Assembly: GCA_048498155.1 (NCBI GenBank)
Contig: JBEHYN010000005.1
Span: 1 to 64,000, forward strand
Length of the DNA: 64,000 nt
From: BOG-938 sp048498155
Lineage (GTDB): Bacteria; Pseudomonadota; Alphaproteobacteria; Caulobacterales; Caulobacteraceae
Direction: 5' to 3'
Each line of letters starts with the position of its first letter. Positions within the stretch are counted from its first letter, which is position 1. Below, one piece after another: positions 33,711 to 44,902 of this stretch. Below the pieces are notes generated by a model. It made no database searches and was not told where the DNA came from. It worked only from the letters and a program-made list of their open reading frames with translations. The position numbers and the translations under genes were made by a program.

Positions 33711-34883
33711 TCAGGCGGGTTGCAGTTCGGCGGCGAGGGTTTGGAAGGCCCAGTCCAGCCAGGGTGTCAAAGCCTCGACATCAGATGTGTCCACCGTCGC
33801 GCCGCACCAGATGCGCAGGCCCGGAGGGGCATCGCGATAGCCCCCGGCGTCCAGCGCCACGCCTTCCTTTTCGAGCAAGCCGGCCAGCGTCTTGGCGAAG
33901 TCGGCCTGCGCGGCGGCGGAAAGGCCGGTGACGCGTGGATCGACCACCTTGATGCACACCGAGGTGTTGGAGCGGGTCTCGGCCGTTTCAGCCAGGAACT
34001 CCACCCACGCCGTCTTGCTCACCCATTGCGCCAAGGCCGCCAAGTTGGCGTTGGAGCGGGCCTGCAGACCAGCGAGGCCGCCGATCGAGGAGGCCCACTT
34101 CAGGGCGTCCAGATAGTCCTCCACGCACAGCATGGAGGGTGTGTTGATGGTGGCGCCCTCGAAAATATCGAGCATCACCTTGCCGCCCTTGGTCATGCGG
34201 AAGATCTTGGGCAGTGGCCAAGGCGGGGTGTAGCTTTCCAACCGGACGACGGCGCGAGGGCTGAGAATCAGCATGCCGTGCGCCGCTTCGCCGCCCAGCG
34301 CCTTCTGCCAGGAGAAGGTGACTACATCGAGTTTGGCCCAATCCAGCGCCTGGGCGAAGGCGGCGGAGGTGGCGTCGCAAATGGTTATGCCGTCCCGGTC
34401 GGACGCGATGAAGTCGGCGTTGGGCACGCGCACGCCTGAGGTGGTGCCGTTCCAGGTGAACACCAGATCGGCGTCTTTGTGCACCTTGGACAGGTCCGGA
34501 AGCTTGCCGTAGTCGGCATCCAGGACTTCAGTGTCCTTCAGCTTAAGTTGCTTGAGCACGTCGGTGACCCAGTCCTTACCGAAGGACTCGAAGGCCACGA
34601 CCTGCACCGGGCGCTCGCCCAGCATGGACCACATCGCCATTTCCATGGCGCCGGTGTCGGAGGCCGGCACAATGCCGATGAGATAGTCGGCGGGAACCTG
34701 CAGCACCGCGCGGGTCTGGTCGATCGCCGCCTGGAGGCGGGCCTTGCCGGGTTTCGAGCGGTGGGAGCGGCCGACGAGCGCCCCCTGCAGATTTCCCACC
34801 TTCCACCCTGGGCGTTTGGCGCACGGGCCGGAGGAAAATTCGGGACGCGCCGGGCGCATCGCCGGCGTTGCGGGGGTCGTCAT
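33711..34883 (-). CDS. serC: Phosphoserine aminotransferase
   Basis: A 390-residue PLP enzyme, second step of serine synthesis. The PLP lysine is probably Lys194 in SWQKALGGEA; N-terminal FSSGPCAKRPGW and SDTGAMEMAMWSML are typical of the alphaproteobacterial long form. The ATG at 34883 is chosen because GGGAG lies just before it and because the leader hairpin ends there; a longer frame to 34952 would run through the leader RNA. Confidence 0.95.
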   Translation of the reverse strand: MTTPATPAMRPARPEFSSGPCAKRPGWKVGNLQGALVGRSHRSKPGKARLQAAIDQTRAVLQVPADYLIGIVPASDTGAMEMAMWSMLGERPVQVVAFESFGKDWVTDVLKQLKLKDTEVLDADYGKLPDLSKVHKDADLVFTWNGTTSGVRVPNADFIASDRDGITICDATSAAFAQALDWAKLDVVTFSWQKALGGEAAHGMLILSPRAVVRLESYTPPWPLPKIFRMTKGGKVMLDIFEGATINTPSMLCVEDYLDALKWASSIGGLAGLQARSNANLAALAQWVSKTAWVEFLAETAETRSNTSVCIKVVDPRVTGLSAAAQADFAKTLAGLLEKEGVALDAGGYRDAPPGLRIWCGATVDTSDVEALTPWLDWAFQTLAAELQPA

Positions 34884-34980
34884 GGATTGTCTCCCATCCT
34901 TGCAGATGAGCGGCGCCCCGTTGGGAGGGCGTGGCCCGGGGGGGTGATACACCCAACCGGCCGGTGGGTGAGCAAAAATT
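34884..34980 (-). ncRNA. serC leader RNA motif
   Basis: Reading leftwards, the 5' region of serC holds CACCCACCGG with its pairing half, then GGGTGTATCACCC, which can form either a hairpin alone or pair with the first. It ends with CTCATCTGCAAGGATGGGAG, a hairpin that hides the GGGAG ribosome site. GGGCGCCGCTCATC followed by TGCAAGGATGGGAG is what I recall of the serC motif described upstream of alphaproteobacterial serC. Its ligand or trigger is not established as far as I know. Confidence 0.72.
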
Positions 34981-35166
34981 TTGCGCCGCAGCGTCGCAGG
35001 CGGCTCCCCACATGAACGGGACCTGACGAAAGCGGTTCAGGTCCGCGTCAGCACCGGCGCCGCAAGGTGCCTCCACGCTGAAAGGCGCGGCTCCTCAATC
35101 CGAGCAGTCGATACGTTTCAGGGCCTGGCCGGTTGCACCCGGCGCGCCGAGAAAGGGAGTAGAACT

Positions 35167-35409
35167 ATGAAGAAGATCATCCTGGCCGCGGCCGCCTTCG
35201 CCAGCCTGGCCGCCGTTTCCGCCGCCATGCCGGCTTCGGCCGACGTTCGCCACAGCCCGGTCGCCATCACGGTCCGCTACGACCGGGACGACTACCGTTC
35301 CCATGACTATCGCCGCGATTATGATCGCCGCGACGCCTATCGTCACGGGGGACATTCCCGCTACGACCGCCGGCACGATCATCGGTCAGAACACCGCTAC
35401 GGCCGCTAG
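35167..35409 (+). CDS. Small exported His/Arg/Tyr/Asp-rich protein
   Basis: An 80-residue exported protein: signal peptide MKKIILAAAAFASLAAVSAA (then MPASA), followed by a ~55-residue strongly charged repeat-like tail of YDR, HDY and DRR units (for example DRRDAYRHGG, HDHRSEHRYGR). No fold is predicted. It may bind metals or acidic polymers, but there is no homology to support this. AAGGGAG lies before the ATG. The 5' region includes a GGCGCC-GCAA-GGTGCC hairpin (35057-35072). Confidence 0.7.
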   Translation: MKKIILAAAAFASLAAVSAAMPASADVRHSPVAITVRYDRDDYRSHDYRRDYDRRDAYRHGGHSRYDRRHDHRSEHRYGR

Positions 35410-35550
35410 GCCGACAGCCAAGGCTCGGCGACGCTTCCCCCCGCGTCGCCGGGCTCAAGGCTGACGACCTGAGAGGAGTCAGCTTTCTCCGGTAACGTCC
35501 AGCTTAGCCGTCCAATTTTATCCGGCCCATTGTCGGCGTTCGGCAAGACC

Positions 35551-36363
35551 TTAGGGCTTAGTCGCCGGCCAGCTGTGTCCCAAGGGACCCTGCCCGGCTC
35601 CCAAACCTGGGGCGCGCCGGATCGCCTCGGCGACATAGGCCCAGGCGCGGGCGACCGCCGATTCCAGACCCATCCCTTGAGCCAGCCCCACAGCGCAAGC
35701 CGAGGCCAGGGTGCATCCGGTGCCGTGGGTGTGGCGGCTGTCGATGCGAGGACCTTCCAAAAGGGTTTCGCCTGAGCCGGTGACGAGCAGGTCGATCACC
35801 CGCTCGCCGGCAATATGGCCGCCCTTGACCAGCACGGCTCGGGCGCCGGCCTTCAGCAGCGCCTCCCCCACCCTCCGTTGCCCACCCAGGTCGCTCACGG
35901 AGATGCCGGTCAGGGCCTCGGCCTCCGGCGCGTTTGGCGTCAATAGGGCGGCGCGAGGGATCAGCAAGCGCACGAACACGTCCAGGGCCTTGAGATCCAG
36001 TAGGGCGGCGCCGCCCTTGGCCGCCATTACAGGGTCGATCACCGCTGGAACGCCAACGGCGCAGTCGATCACTTCAGCCGTCGCCTCCACCGTCGCCTGA
36101 TCACCCAGCATACCGGTCTTGATCGCATCGGCGCCAATGTCGTCCAGCACCGCCATGGCCTGGGCCTTCACCACCTCAGCCGGAACAGGATGAATGAACG
36201 AGACACCGAGGGTGTTCTGAACGGTGATGGCGGTGATCGCGCTCGCGGCATAGCCGCCCAGCATGGTGACGGTCTTGATGTCGGCCTGAACCCCCGCCCC
36301 GCCTCCACTATCGGAGCCGGCGATGATTAGGACGCGGCCAAGGCGGGCGGGTTGGCTTAGCAT
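35551..36363 (-). CDS. thiD: Hydroxymethylpyrimidine/phosphomethylpyrimidine kinase
   Basis: A 270-residue ribokinase-fold enzyme phosphorylating HMP and then HMP-P for thiamine synthesis. Seen: IAGSDSGGGAGVQADIKT at the N-terminus and DSRHTHGTGCTLASACAVGL with the catalytic region near the C-terminus. The ATG at 36363 with an AAGG upstream is preferred over the frame to 36429, which overlaps folP. Last gene of a long minus-strand series after folP. Confidence 0.95.
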   Translation of the reverse strand: MLSQPARLGRVLIIAGSDSGGGAGVQADIKTVTMLGGYAASAITAITVQNTLGVSFIHPVPAEVVKAQAMAVLDDIGADAIKTGMLGDQATVEATAEVIDCAVGVPAVIDPVMAAKGGAALLDLKALDVFVRLLIPRAALLTPNAPEAEALTGISVSDLGGQRRVGEALLKAGARAVLVKGGHIAGERVIDLLVTGSGETLLEGPRIDSRHTHGTGCTLASACAVGLAQGMGLESAVARAWAYVAEAIRRAPGLGAGQGPLGHSWPATKP

Positions 36364-36404
36364 AGGGCCTTGTTCCACAGTCCAGACTGGCTCGCCAGTA
36401 CGGC

Positions 36405-37210
36405 CTAACGGGTCCGCACCGCCGCCCACACCTTCAGCGCTTGCGCCGTCTCGCGCACATCATGAACCCGAACAGCGGTCACGCCCGCATGCGCGCCGAT
36501 GATGGCGCAGGCAATGGACCCGCCGAGGCGGTCAGCGGCCTCCTTTGCGGCCGGGTCAATGGCGCGGATGAAGCTCTTGCGGCTGACCCCCAGCAAGGTG
36601 CGAAAACCCAGCGCGCCCAAGGGCTGAAGGTCTCGCAACAGGGCCAGATTGTGCTCCAGAGATTTGCCGAAGCCGATACCGGGGTCCAGCCAGATCGCCT
36701 CGCGCCGCACCCCCGCTGCCATGGCCGCCTCGGCCCGGGCCAGCAATTGCGCCTTCACCTCGCCGGTCACGTCATCGTAATGCGGACTGCGCTGCATCGT
36801 GCCGGGCTCGCCCTGCATGTGCATCAACACCACATCGCAGCTCAGCTCAGCAGCCGTGGCCAGGCTGTCCGGCGAGTCTCTTAGAGCCGTCACATCGTTC
36901 CAGATATCGGCGCCCGCCGCATGGGCTGCGCGCATGACCTCGGGCTTCATGGTGTCGACCGAAAGGGTCACGGCGCTCTGTCGCCGGACGCCCTCGATCA
37001 ACGGGAGAATACGGGCCATCTCTTCATCAGCCGAAACCGGCGTGGCCCCCGGCCGGGTGGACTCCCCGCCGACGTCGAGCATGTCGGCGCCCTGCTCGAT
37101 CAGCTCCAGGGCATGACGAATGGCCGCCTCCTTGTTCAGGAAACGGCCGCCGTCAGAGAAGCTGTCCGGGGTGACATTCACCACCCCCATGATCAGGGGC
37201 GTCGCGAGGC

Positions 37211-37214
<4 letters not shown>
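36405..37214 (-). CDS. folP: Dihydropteroate synthase
   Basis: A 269-residue enzyme joining pterin pyrophosphate and p-aminobenzoate; target of sulfonamides. Both signatures are visible: GVVNVTPDSFSDGG near the start and DVGGESTRPGA at about 47-57; WLDPGIGFGKS is at ~175. The start is a GTG overlapping the ftsH stop by 4 bases (GTGA). Confidence 0.96.
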
Positions 37215-39120
<1,906 letters not shown>

Positions 39121-39130
<10 letters not shown>

Positions 39131-40452
39131 ACGCCCTTAGCTTCGGCACCAACATAGGATGACTGCGGGCCGTTCGCCATGTCGGCGACCATAAGACTGC
39201 CGCCTTCACGCCCGATCACTCCGCACGCCGCCATAAACCTGTGCTCCACCAGACCAAAAGCGGTCACTTCGGCCCGCCCTGCCCCCTCCTGTGCAAGGAC
39301 CGGGCAAGTGGGTCGCCGGCCAGGTCCGACGACCAAGGGAAGAGCGCCCCTGGCGGGCGCGAAAATGGCCGAAAGCCTTGCTCTTTCTTGAAAATCCAGC
39401 TGCGCGGCATGACCGGCCAGCGGGATGACGGCCAGGCCATCACGCCGAGCCGTCAAGTCAAATCGACCGTCCCACACCTTGGACTGTCCCATTTGAAGCG
39501 CCAAGGGCTGCACCGGCGTCCGACGAAACTCCCCCGGCTCTCGTGTGACCAAAAGATCACGCCCTGCTTTCAGGCGCGCGCCCCCCAAGGTCGCGACAAA
39601 GGACTCTCCGCCCTCCAAGCGTCGCAGAATCGATGACGCCCGTTCCGGCCGGCCAAGATCCTGCCGTCCGGCCGCGCAAGCCGCCGCGATCTGCAGCAGA
39701 CGCAGGGCGCCCGCCGCGCCTGGCTCAAAAGCCAGCCGCGAGACCGCCACGGCGCCCCAGGGCGTGACGCTACACCGGCCGGTCAGGGCCGGCGGATCGC
39801 GATCGTCCTCGACCCGCGCATGGTTTGCCGGCTGGTCGCCTTGACCCAGACTGGCGCGCGCCCGCGCTCGTGGGCTGCCCATATCCTCATTGGCCGGGTC
39901 GTCGATCCACGACAGGCCCTGCCCGATCAGCCACGCCCTCAGATCGGCCCGGCGCTGAGCCAACAGGGGGCGAAAATGGAACAGCCCCCGTCCCTGCGGC
40001 CAGACAGGACTCGGGCTCCATTCGCGCAGCACGCCCAATCGCTGGCCCGTCGCGCGCATCAAGGCGTTTTCCAGCTGGTCGTCCAGGGTGTGACCCACCA
40101 GAATGACCCCGGCCCCGGCCTGGCGAGCTGCCTCGGCGATCAGGCCATGACGGGCGGCGCGGGCCGCAGCCGGCACGCCGGCGGCGGGCTTGTCGCCCTC
40201 CCACTTCAGCGCGCGAAACCCCAAGCCGAGCCGCTCGGCGGTCTGGGCCGCGCGACGGGTCCAGTCCCCGCTTTGCGATTGAAGGCCGTGGTCGACGGTC
40301 AGCGCCAGAACGGAACGCCCGGCCCCTTGGGCCCAAGTCTTGGCCAGGACCAAAAGTGCCAGCGAATCCCCGCCCCCGGAAAAGGCCACCGCCAAGGGCG
40401 CATGACTTTGCCGATCGAGCCTGCGGTCGAACGCTTCTAGCGCCTGACGCAA
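39121..40452 (-). CDS. tilS: tRNA(Ile) lysidine synthetase
   Basis: A 443-residue ATP-dependent enzyme that converts C34 of tRNA-Ile(CAU) to lysidine. The PP-loop SGGGDS is at 25-30 and HTLDDQLENALMR near 130; a long C-terminal part is divergent. It lies 3 bases past cpoB and runs into ftsH by 10 bases: the known tilS-ftsH pairing. Confidence 0.93.
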
Positions 40453-40455
40453 AGT

Positions 40456-41406
40456 CTAGCCGCAGGCCGCGCGCGTACGCACGTCCTTGGCGCGGGCTTT
40501 CAATGTCGGGGGAGCTTGGCCGGCGTAACGCTGGTCGAATTCGCTCATGGCCCGGCAGGCGTCGTCCGCGCGCTTGAGTTCGATCAGGGAGGCGGACAGC
40601 CGCACCACGGCGTCACCCGCCCACAGACTCTGAGGCCAGCCTTTGAGCGCGCGGGCGTAGGCCCCCGCCGCGTCGGGATGCATATTGCGCACAGCCAGGG
40701 TGCGGCCCAGCCAGTAATTGGCCTCCGCAGCGCGGGGGCTGTTGGGATAGCGCGCCAGATAGTCCTGCAGCGCGGCTGTGCCGCCCGCATAGTCGCCAGT
40801 GTCGAGCACTTGGCGGGCCTGCCGATAGGTCAGGATTTCGTCCGCGCCGCCCGGCGCCGCCGACTGATCAGGCGCCCCGGCGGCCCCAGCGGGCAACTGG
40901 CCAAGGACCCCAGGCGGCATCGGGGCCGGGGCGGATGCGGCAGGCGCGGCGGCCTGGACGCCTTCCAGCTTGGTGATCCTGGCGGCCAGTTCACGATTGG
41001 CGTCAGCGGAGTCGGCAAGCCCTTTTCGGGTTAGTTCGAGATTATGCTCCAGTCCCTCGATCTGGCCGTTCAACCGCTGCAAGGTCTGGGCGAAATCATC
41101 GATCTTGCCCTGCATCTCCGCGATCGCCGGATCGGGCCCGGCGCTTTGGACCGTGACCGGCGCGCCGCTGGCCTTGGCTTGGAGAACGATCTGCCGCAGA
41201 TCGCGCAGCACCTGTTCATCGCGGTCGAGCCGCCGATCGAACATGCGGTCGCCGCTGAGCTCGGCGGGATTGGTCGGAGGCACGGCCTGTTGATAGCCCG
41301 CAGACTGCGCCAGGGCCTGCCGCGTGACGGCGCCGCCCGCTAAGGTCGCGCCCAGGGCCAGAGCGCAGGCCGCCGACAGACGTCGTGATGAATACAATAG
41401 GCTCAT
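40456..41406 (-). CDS. cpoB: CpoB/YbgF cell-division coordinator
   Basis: A 316-residue periplasmic protein that links the Tol-Pal machine with peptidoglycan synthesis. Seen: signal peptide to about residue 35, a coiled coil at roughly 75-140 (Leu heptads, FAQTLQRLNGQIEGLEHNL), a Pro/Ala linker, and a TPR-like domain at about 200-310 (YRQARQVLDTGDYAGGTAAL, LGRTLAVRNMHPDAAGAYA). The ATG at 41406 gives the signal peptide. It lies downstream of pal, the conserved place. Confidence 0.9.
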   Translation of the reverse strand: MSLLYSSRRLSAACALALGATLAGGAVTRQALAQSAGYQQAVPPTNPAELSGDRMFDRRLDRDEQVLRDLRQIVLQAKASGAPVTVQSAGPDPAIAEMQGKIDDFAQTLQRLNGQIEGLEHNLELTRKGLADSADANRELAARITKLEGVQAAAPAASAPAPMPPGVLGQLPAGAAGAPDQSAAPGGADEILTYRQARQVLDTGDYAGGTAALQDYLARYPNSPRAAEANYWLGRTLAVRNMHPDAAGAYARALKGWPQSLWAGDAVVRLSASLIELKRADDACRAMSEFDQRYAGQAPPTLKARAKDVRTRAACG

Positions 41407-41568
41407 AAGACCAGGCTCCCCGACGGGCAGGGCCAAATTGCGACATTTCAGCGAAAAATCAAAGGCAGACACGCGCCCCGCCCTGAAGCGACGCCCGTGT
41501 CTGCTCAATGAGGGCGGAACCGTCGCCGGTCATTTGATGACGCCCCAAATGACCGGCGAAGTCCCAAA

Positions 41569-42111
41569 CTACATGGCGCCGGCCGTTATGGCCGTGTGGC
41601 CGTTACGGTTGTGCGCCCAGGCCTCGTCGCCCGTACCCGGATCAACCGGCTTTTCCTTGCCGAACGAGACCGTTTCGATACGTCCCGACGCCACACCGTG
41701 GGCGACCAGGAAGTCACGCACGGAATTGGCGCGGCGAGCGCCCAAGGCGAGGTTGTATTCGCGCGTACCGCGTTCGTCGCAGTTGCCTTCGATACGCACC
41801 CTCACCGCTTGATAACGCGACAGCCAAGCGGCTTGAGCCGCCAGCACGGGCTGAGCGTCGGAGCGAATGGCGTATTGGTCGTAGTCGAAATAGACGCGGT
41901 CGCCGACGTTGACGACGAAGTCCTGCACCGATCCCGGCGTCGGACCTTGCGGCGCATGAGCGACCGGCGGCGGCGGGGGCGGCGGCGGCGGTGCGGCCGG
42001 CGGGGGCGGCGGGGCCGGAGGGGGCGGCGCGGGCGTGGCGCACGCGGCCAGCGCCGAAGTCGCGGCAAGTATGGCCAACAGGCGCATATTGCGGGTGAGG
42101 TTGAGTGTCAC
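41569..42111 (-). CDS. pal: Peptidoglycan-associated lipoprotein Pal
   Basis: A 180-residue outer-membrane lipoprotein: lipobox LAAC (signal about 23 residues), a striking Pro-rich linker (roughly residues 27-50), and an OmpA domain with FDYDQYAIRSD and GNCDERGTREYNLALGARRA. The start is probably the GTG at 42111, with GGAG 9 bases upstream; an in-frame ATG eight codons later is also possible. Confidence 0.96.
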   Translation of the reverse strand: MTLNLTRNMRLLAILAATSALAACATPAPPPPAPPPPPAAPPPPPPPPPVAHAPQGPTPGSVQDFVVNVGDRVYFDYDQYAIRSDAQPVLAAQAAWLSRYQAVRVRIEGNCDERGTREYNLALGARRANSVRDFLVAHGVASGRIETVSFGKEKPVDPGTGDEAWAHNRNGHTAITAGAM

Positions 42112-42190
42112 GAGGCCAGTCTCCTTTTGCGCAGGTCGCGGCCTGGTTTAACACAGGTCTTGGCCGCCGACGGTGATTTGAAATTACACT

Positions 42191-42219
42191 AAACAAGCGT
42201 TTCAGTGGCGCCTTGTCAA
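42191..42219 (-). promoter_or_regulatory. Candidate pal promoter
   Basis: A perfect TTGACA (42214-42219, minus strand), 17-base spacer, TTGTTT (42191-42196). The 129-base gap between tolB and pal is the only sizeable gap in the tol cluster, so pal may also be transcribed on its own. Confidence 0.4.
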
Positions 42220-42240
42220 AATAACTCCAAAGATACCCAC

Positions 42241-43557
42241 TCAGTTCAACAGCGGAGACCATGCTGGATCAGACGCCTGCCCTGCATAAGGCACAGCCTG
42301 CAGTATCCGTCCCGTGAGGTCCACCGTCCAGAGGTGAGCGCCGCCGCCCGAGGTTTCACGGAAGAACATCAAGACCCGCCCGTTGGGCGCCCAGGTCGGA
42401 CCCTCATCAAGATAACTGGCGGTCAACACCCGTTCGTCCGAACCGTCGGGGCGCATCACGCCAATATGGAATTGCTGACCGTTCTGTTTGGTGAAGGCGA
42501 TAAAATCGCCCCGCGGACTCCACACCGGGGTGGTGTAGCGTCCATCCCCGAACGATACCCGATGCACGCCCGTACCGTCGGCGTTCATCACATAGAGCTG
42601 AGGCGAGCCTCCCCGGTCTGAGTTAAACACGACTTGGCGGCCGTCCGGCGAGAATGAAGGCGACGTATCGATCGAAGGATCAGTGGTCAGCCGAGTGCTG
42701 GTGCGACTACGCAAGTCCATGATGTACACATCAGTATTGCCGCCCCTTTCAACTGAGAACGCGACTTTTCCCCCATCAGGCGAAAAGCGCGGCGCGAAGA
42801 CCATGCCGGGAAATTTGCCGATGGTTTCCTGGCGTCCGGTTTCGATATTGAACAGATAGATGCTGGCCCCCGTGTCGCGCAGGGCCATGTAGGTGATTTC
42901 CTGGCTGCTGCTGGAAAACCGCGGTGTCAGCACCAGATAGGAGCCGTCGGTCAGGAAGCTGGGATAGGCGCCGTCCTGATCCATGATCGCCAGGCGCTTG
43001 ACGCGGTGATCACGCGGACCGCTCTCGGCGACGAACACCACGCGGGTGTCGAAATAGCCGCCCTCGCCTGTCAGGCGAGTATAGACCGCGTCGGAAATTT
43101 TGTGCGCCACCCGTCGCCAATTATCTGGCGTGGAGGTGAACTGCTCACCCAGCAACTGCTGGCCGGTATTGACGTCCCACAGGCGGAAATCCACCTGCAG
43201 GCGTCCGTCGGCATCCACCGTCACCTGGCCGTTGACCAGGCCCTGGGCCCCCAGCACCTTCCAGTTTTCGAAGGTCGGCTGCAGCGCGATGTCCAGATTG
43301 CGCTCGATGAAGCTGTTGGGATCCAAGGCCTTGAACAGCCCCGACCGTTGAAGATTACCCGTGATCACCGACATGATGTCGGCTCCGATCTTGGCGGTAT
43401 TGACGTCCTTGCCCACGAAGGCCGGAATAGCGATCGGCAGGGGCTGGCTGACGCCCTGGTCGACGTTGACCACGATGTCGGCGCGCGCGTGCAAGGGCGT
43501 GGCCAAGCCCAGGACCAGCAGGGCCGCCAAGGCGAATTTCAACAAGATCAAACGCAT
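42241..43557 (-). CDS. tolB: Tol-Pal system protein TolB
   Basis: A 438-residue periplasmic protein: signal peptide (MRLILLKFALAALLVLGLAT), an N-terminal TolB domain, then a six-bladed propeller made of WD40-like repeats such as GKVAFSVERGGNTDVYIMDL and RQVVFNSDRGGSPQLYVMNA. It binds Pal. The ATG at 43557 is chosen because GGAG is upstream and it gives a clean signal; the longer frame to 43620 lacks both. Confidence 0.96.
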   Translation of the reverse strand: MRLILLKFALAALLVLGLATPLHARADIVVNVDQGVSQPLPIAIPAFVGKDVNTAKIGADIMSVITGNLQRSGLFKALDPNSFIERNLDIALQPTFENWKVLGAQGLVNGQVTVDADGRLQVDFRLWDVNTGQQLLGEQFTSTPDNWRRVAHKISDAVYTRLTGEGGYFDTRVVFVAESGPRDHRVKRLAIMDQDGAYPSFLTDGSYLVLTPRFSSSSQEITYMALRDTGASIYLFNIETGRQETIGKFPGMVFAPRFSPDGGKVAFSVERGGNTDVYIMDLRSRTSTRLTTDPSIDTSPSFSPDGRQVVFNSDRGGSPQLYVMNADGTGVHRVSFGDGRYTTPVWSPRGDFIAFTKQNGQQFHIGVMRPDGSDERVLTASYLDEGPTWAPNGRVLMFFRETSGGGAHLWTVDLTGRILQAVPYAGQASDPAWSPLLN

Positions 43558-43588
43558 GGGGTGCGAACTCCGCGGATGGGGCAAACTA

Positions 43589-44407
43589 TCATGGGTTCCT
43601 GCAGGCTGCTTGGGCATCAAAGATAGGAACTAACCCCCGCCAGGCGGCATAGGTTTCCCTAGGCAAGCCCTGGAAGGGCGCCGCCTGATACACAGCGCGG
43701 ATCGCCCGGTCGGCAGCCGCCTGCCAGATCGTATCTGGCGCGGCCGGTGCATCGAGGATCTGGGGCTGGCCATTGAGGCGCCCGTCCATGGTCAAGCTGA
43801 TCCTGATCTTCACCACCACCCGGCGTGCGCCTTCGACCCCGCAATTCGGATTCCAGATGCGGATGAGCTTGGATCTGATCTGGCCGATTGCATCACTGGT
43901 CGCCGCTTCGGCCACCCCCGGGTCCAGCCGCGGCGTCAGCGCTGTCTCCGGCCGTAAAGGCCCCTTGACCCCAGGAGCCTTGCGGGCGTTCGACTTAGCC
44001 GCCTGCCGGTCGAGGCTTGTGGTCAGGGCCGCCAGGTCCAGGCTGTCCTTCTGCGCGGGCTTGGCCGGTTGAGGCGTGGCCTTAGGCGGCGCTGGGGTCG
44101 GCTTGGGCGATGGCAAGGGCTTGGGCGGCGGAGGGGGCGGAACCGGTTTGGGCGCGGGGGCCGGCGGAGGCGGCGGGACAGGCTCAGGGGCCGGTTCCGG
44201 CGCAGCGGCCGGCGCGGGCTCCGGAGCCTGATCGGCAGGACGCAAAGGCGCGGGCGGCCCGGCCACCAGGGTTACGGACGTGACCGATCCCGGCGGCAAG
44301 GGCTTGTTGAACCACGGCCAAACAATCAGGCCGCCGATGATCAAACCGGCGTGTAGCAGAAGCGCGGCAAACAGGGCCGGCGCAAAATTTGTGCGCTGCC
44401 GTTGCAT
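43589..44407 (-). CDS. tolA: TolA-like energy transducer with Pro-rich linker
   Basis: A 272-residue inner-membrane-anchored protein: one N-terminal membrane helix (about 12-35), a long Pro/Ala/Lys linker (about 55-120), and a C-terminal TolA/TonB-like domain (WNPNCGVEGARRVVVKIRIS ... LTMDGRLNG). Classical TolA has a long alpha-helical middle; here it is short and Pro-rich, closer to TonB. Placement between tolR and tolB makes the Tol role clear. The ATG at 44407 lies 9 bases past the tolR stop; a TTG at 44419 overlapping that stop (TTGA) is an alternative. Confidence 0.9.
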   Translation of the reverse strand: MQRQRTNFAPALFAALLLHAGLIIGGLIVWPWFNKPLPPGSVTSVTLVAGPPAPLRPADQAPEPAPAAAPEPAPEPVPPPPPAPAPKPVPPPPPPKPLPSPKPTPAPPKATPQPAKPAQKDSLDLAALTTSLDRQAAKSNARKAPGVKGPLRPETALTPRLDPGVAEAATSDAIGQIRSKLIRIWNPNCGVEGARRVVVKIRISLTMDGRLNGQPQILDAPAAPDTIWQAAADRAIRAVYQAAPFQGLPRETYAAWRGLVPIFDAQAACRNP

Positions 44408-44415
44408 GCTGAGGG

Positions 44416-44901
44416 TCAATTGGGCTTGTCGCGCGGAGAAGCGGGACCGGAACTGGGGCCGCCTGTGTCGGTGATCAGATTGATCTTGGTGAACCCCGAA
44501 ACCGAAAGCGCCGCCATGACCTGGGCCACCCGCGCATAGGGGGCCTTGCCGTCGGCGCGCACATAGATCGGCTTGTCAAAGCCGTCCCCGGCCATGGCGT
44601 GAAGTCGCACCGACAGGTCGCCGAACGGCGTCTCGACCGATTGCATGAACACCCTACCGTCGCCTTGGATCGAGATGGTCAGGGGCTCGGTCTGGTCATT
44701 AACGGCCGCCGCCTCGGTCTTGGGCAAATCCACCGGCACCCCGACGGTCAGCAGAGGCGCGGAGATCATGAAGATGATCAGCAGCACCAACATGACGTCG
44801 ACCAGGGGCGTGACGTTGATTTCAGACAGAACCGCGCGCCTGCGGCCGCCTCTGCGGCGGCGGCGGCCCATGGCGAAAGCGTCGGTCGCGGACAAGGTCA
44901 T
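44416..44901 (-). CDS. tolR: Tol-Pal system protein TolR
   Basis: A 161-residue ExbD/TolR protein with one membrane helix after a very basic N-terminus (RRRRRGGRRR). The proton-path Asp is visible in INVTPLVDVMLVLLIIFMI. The C-terminal part is periplasmic. Start lies 1 base past the tolQ stop. Confidence 0.94.
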   Translation of the reverse strand: MTLSATDAFAMGRRRRRGGRRRAVLSEINVTPLVDVMLVLLIIFMISAPLLTVGVPVDLPKTEAAAVNDQTEPLTISIQGDGRVFMQSVETPFGDLSVRLHAMAGDGFDKPIYVRADGKAPYARVAQVMAALSVSGFTKINLITDTGGPSSGPASPRDKPN

Positions 44902-44902
44902 G

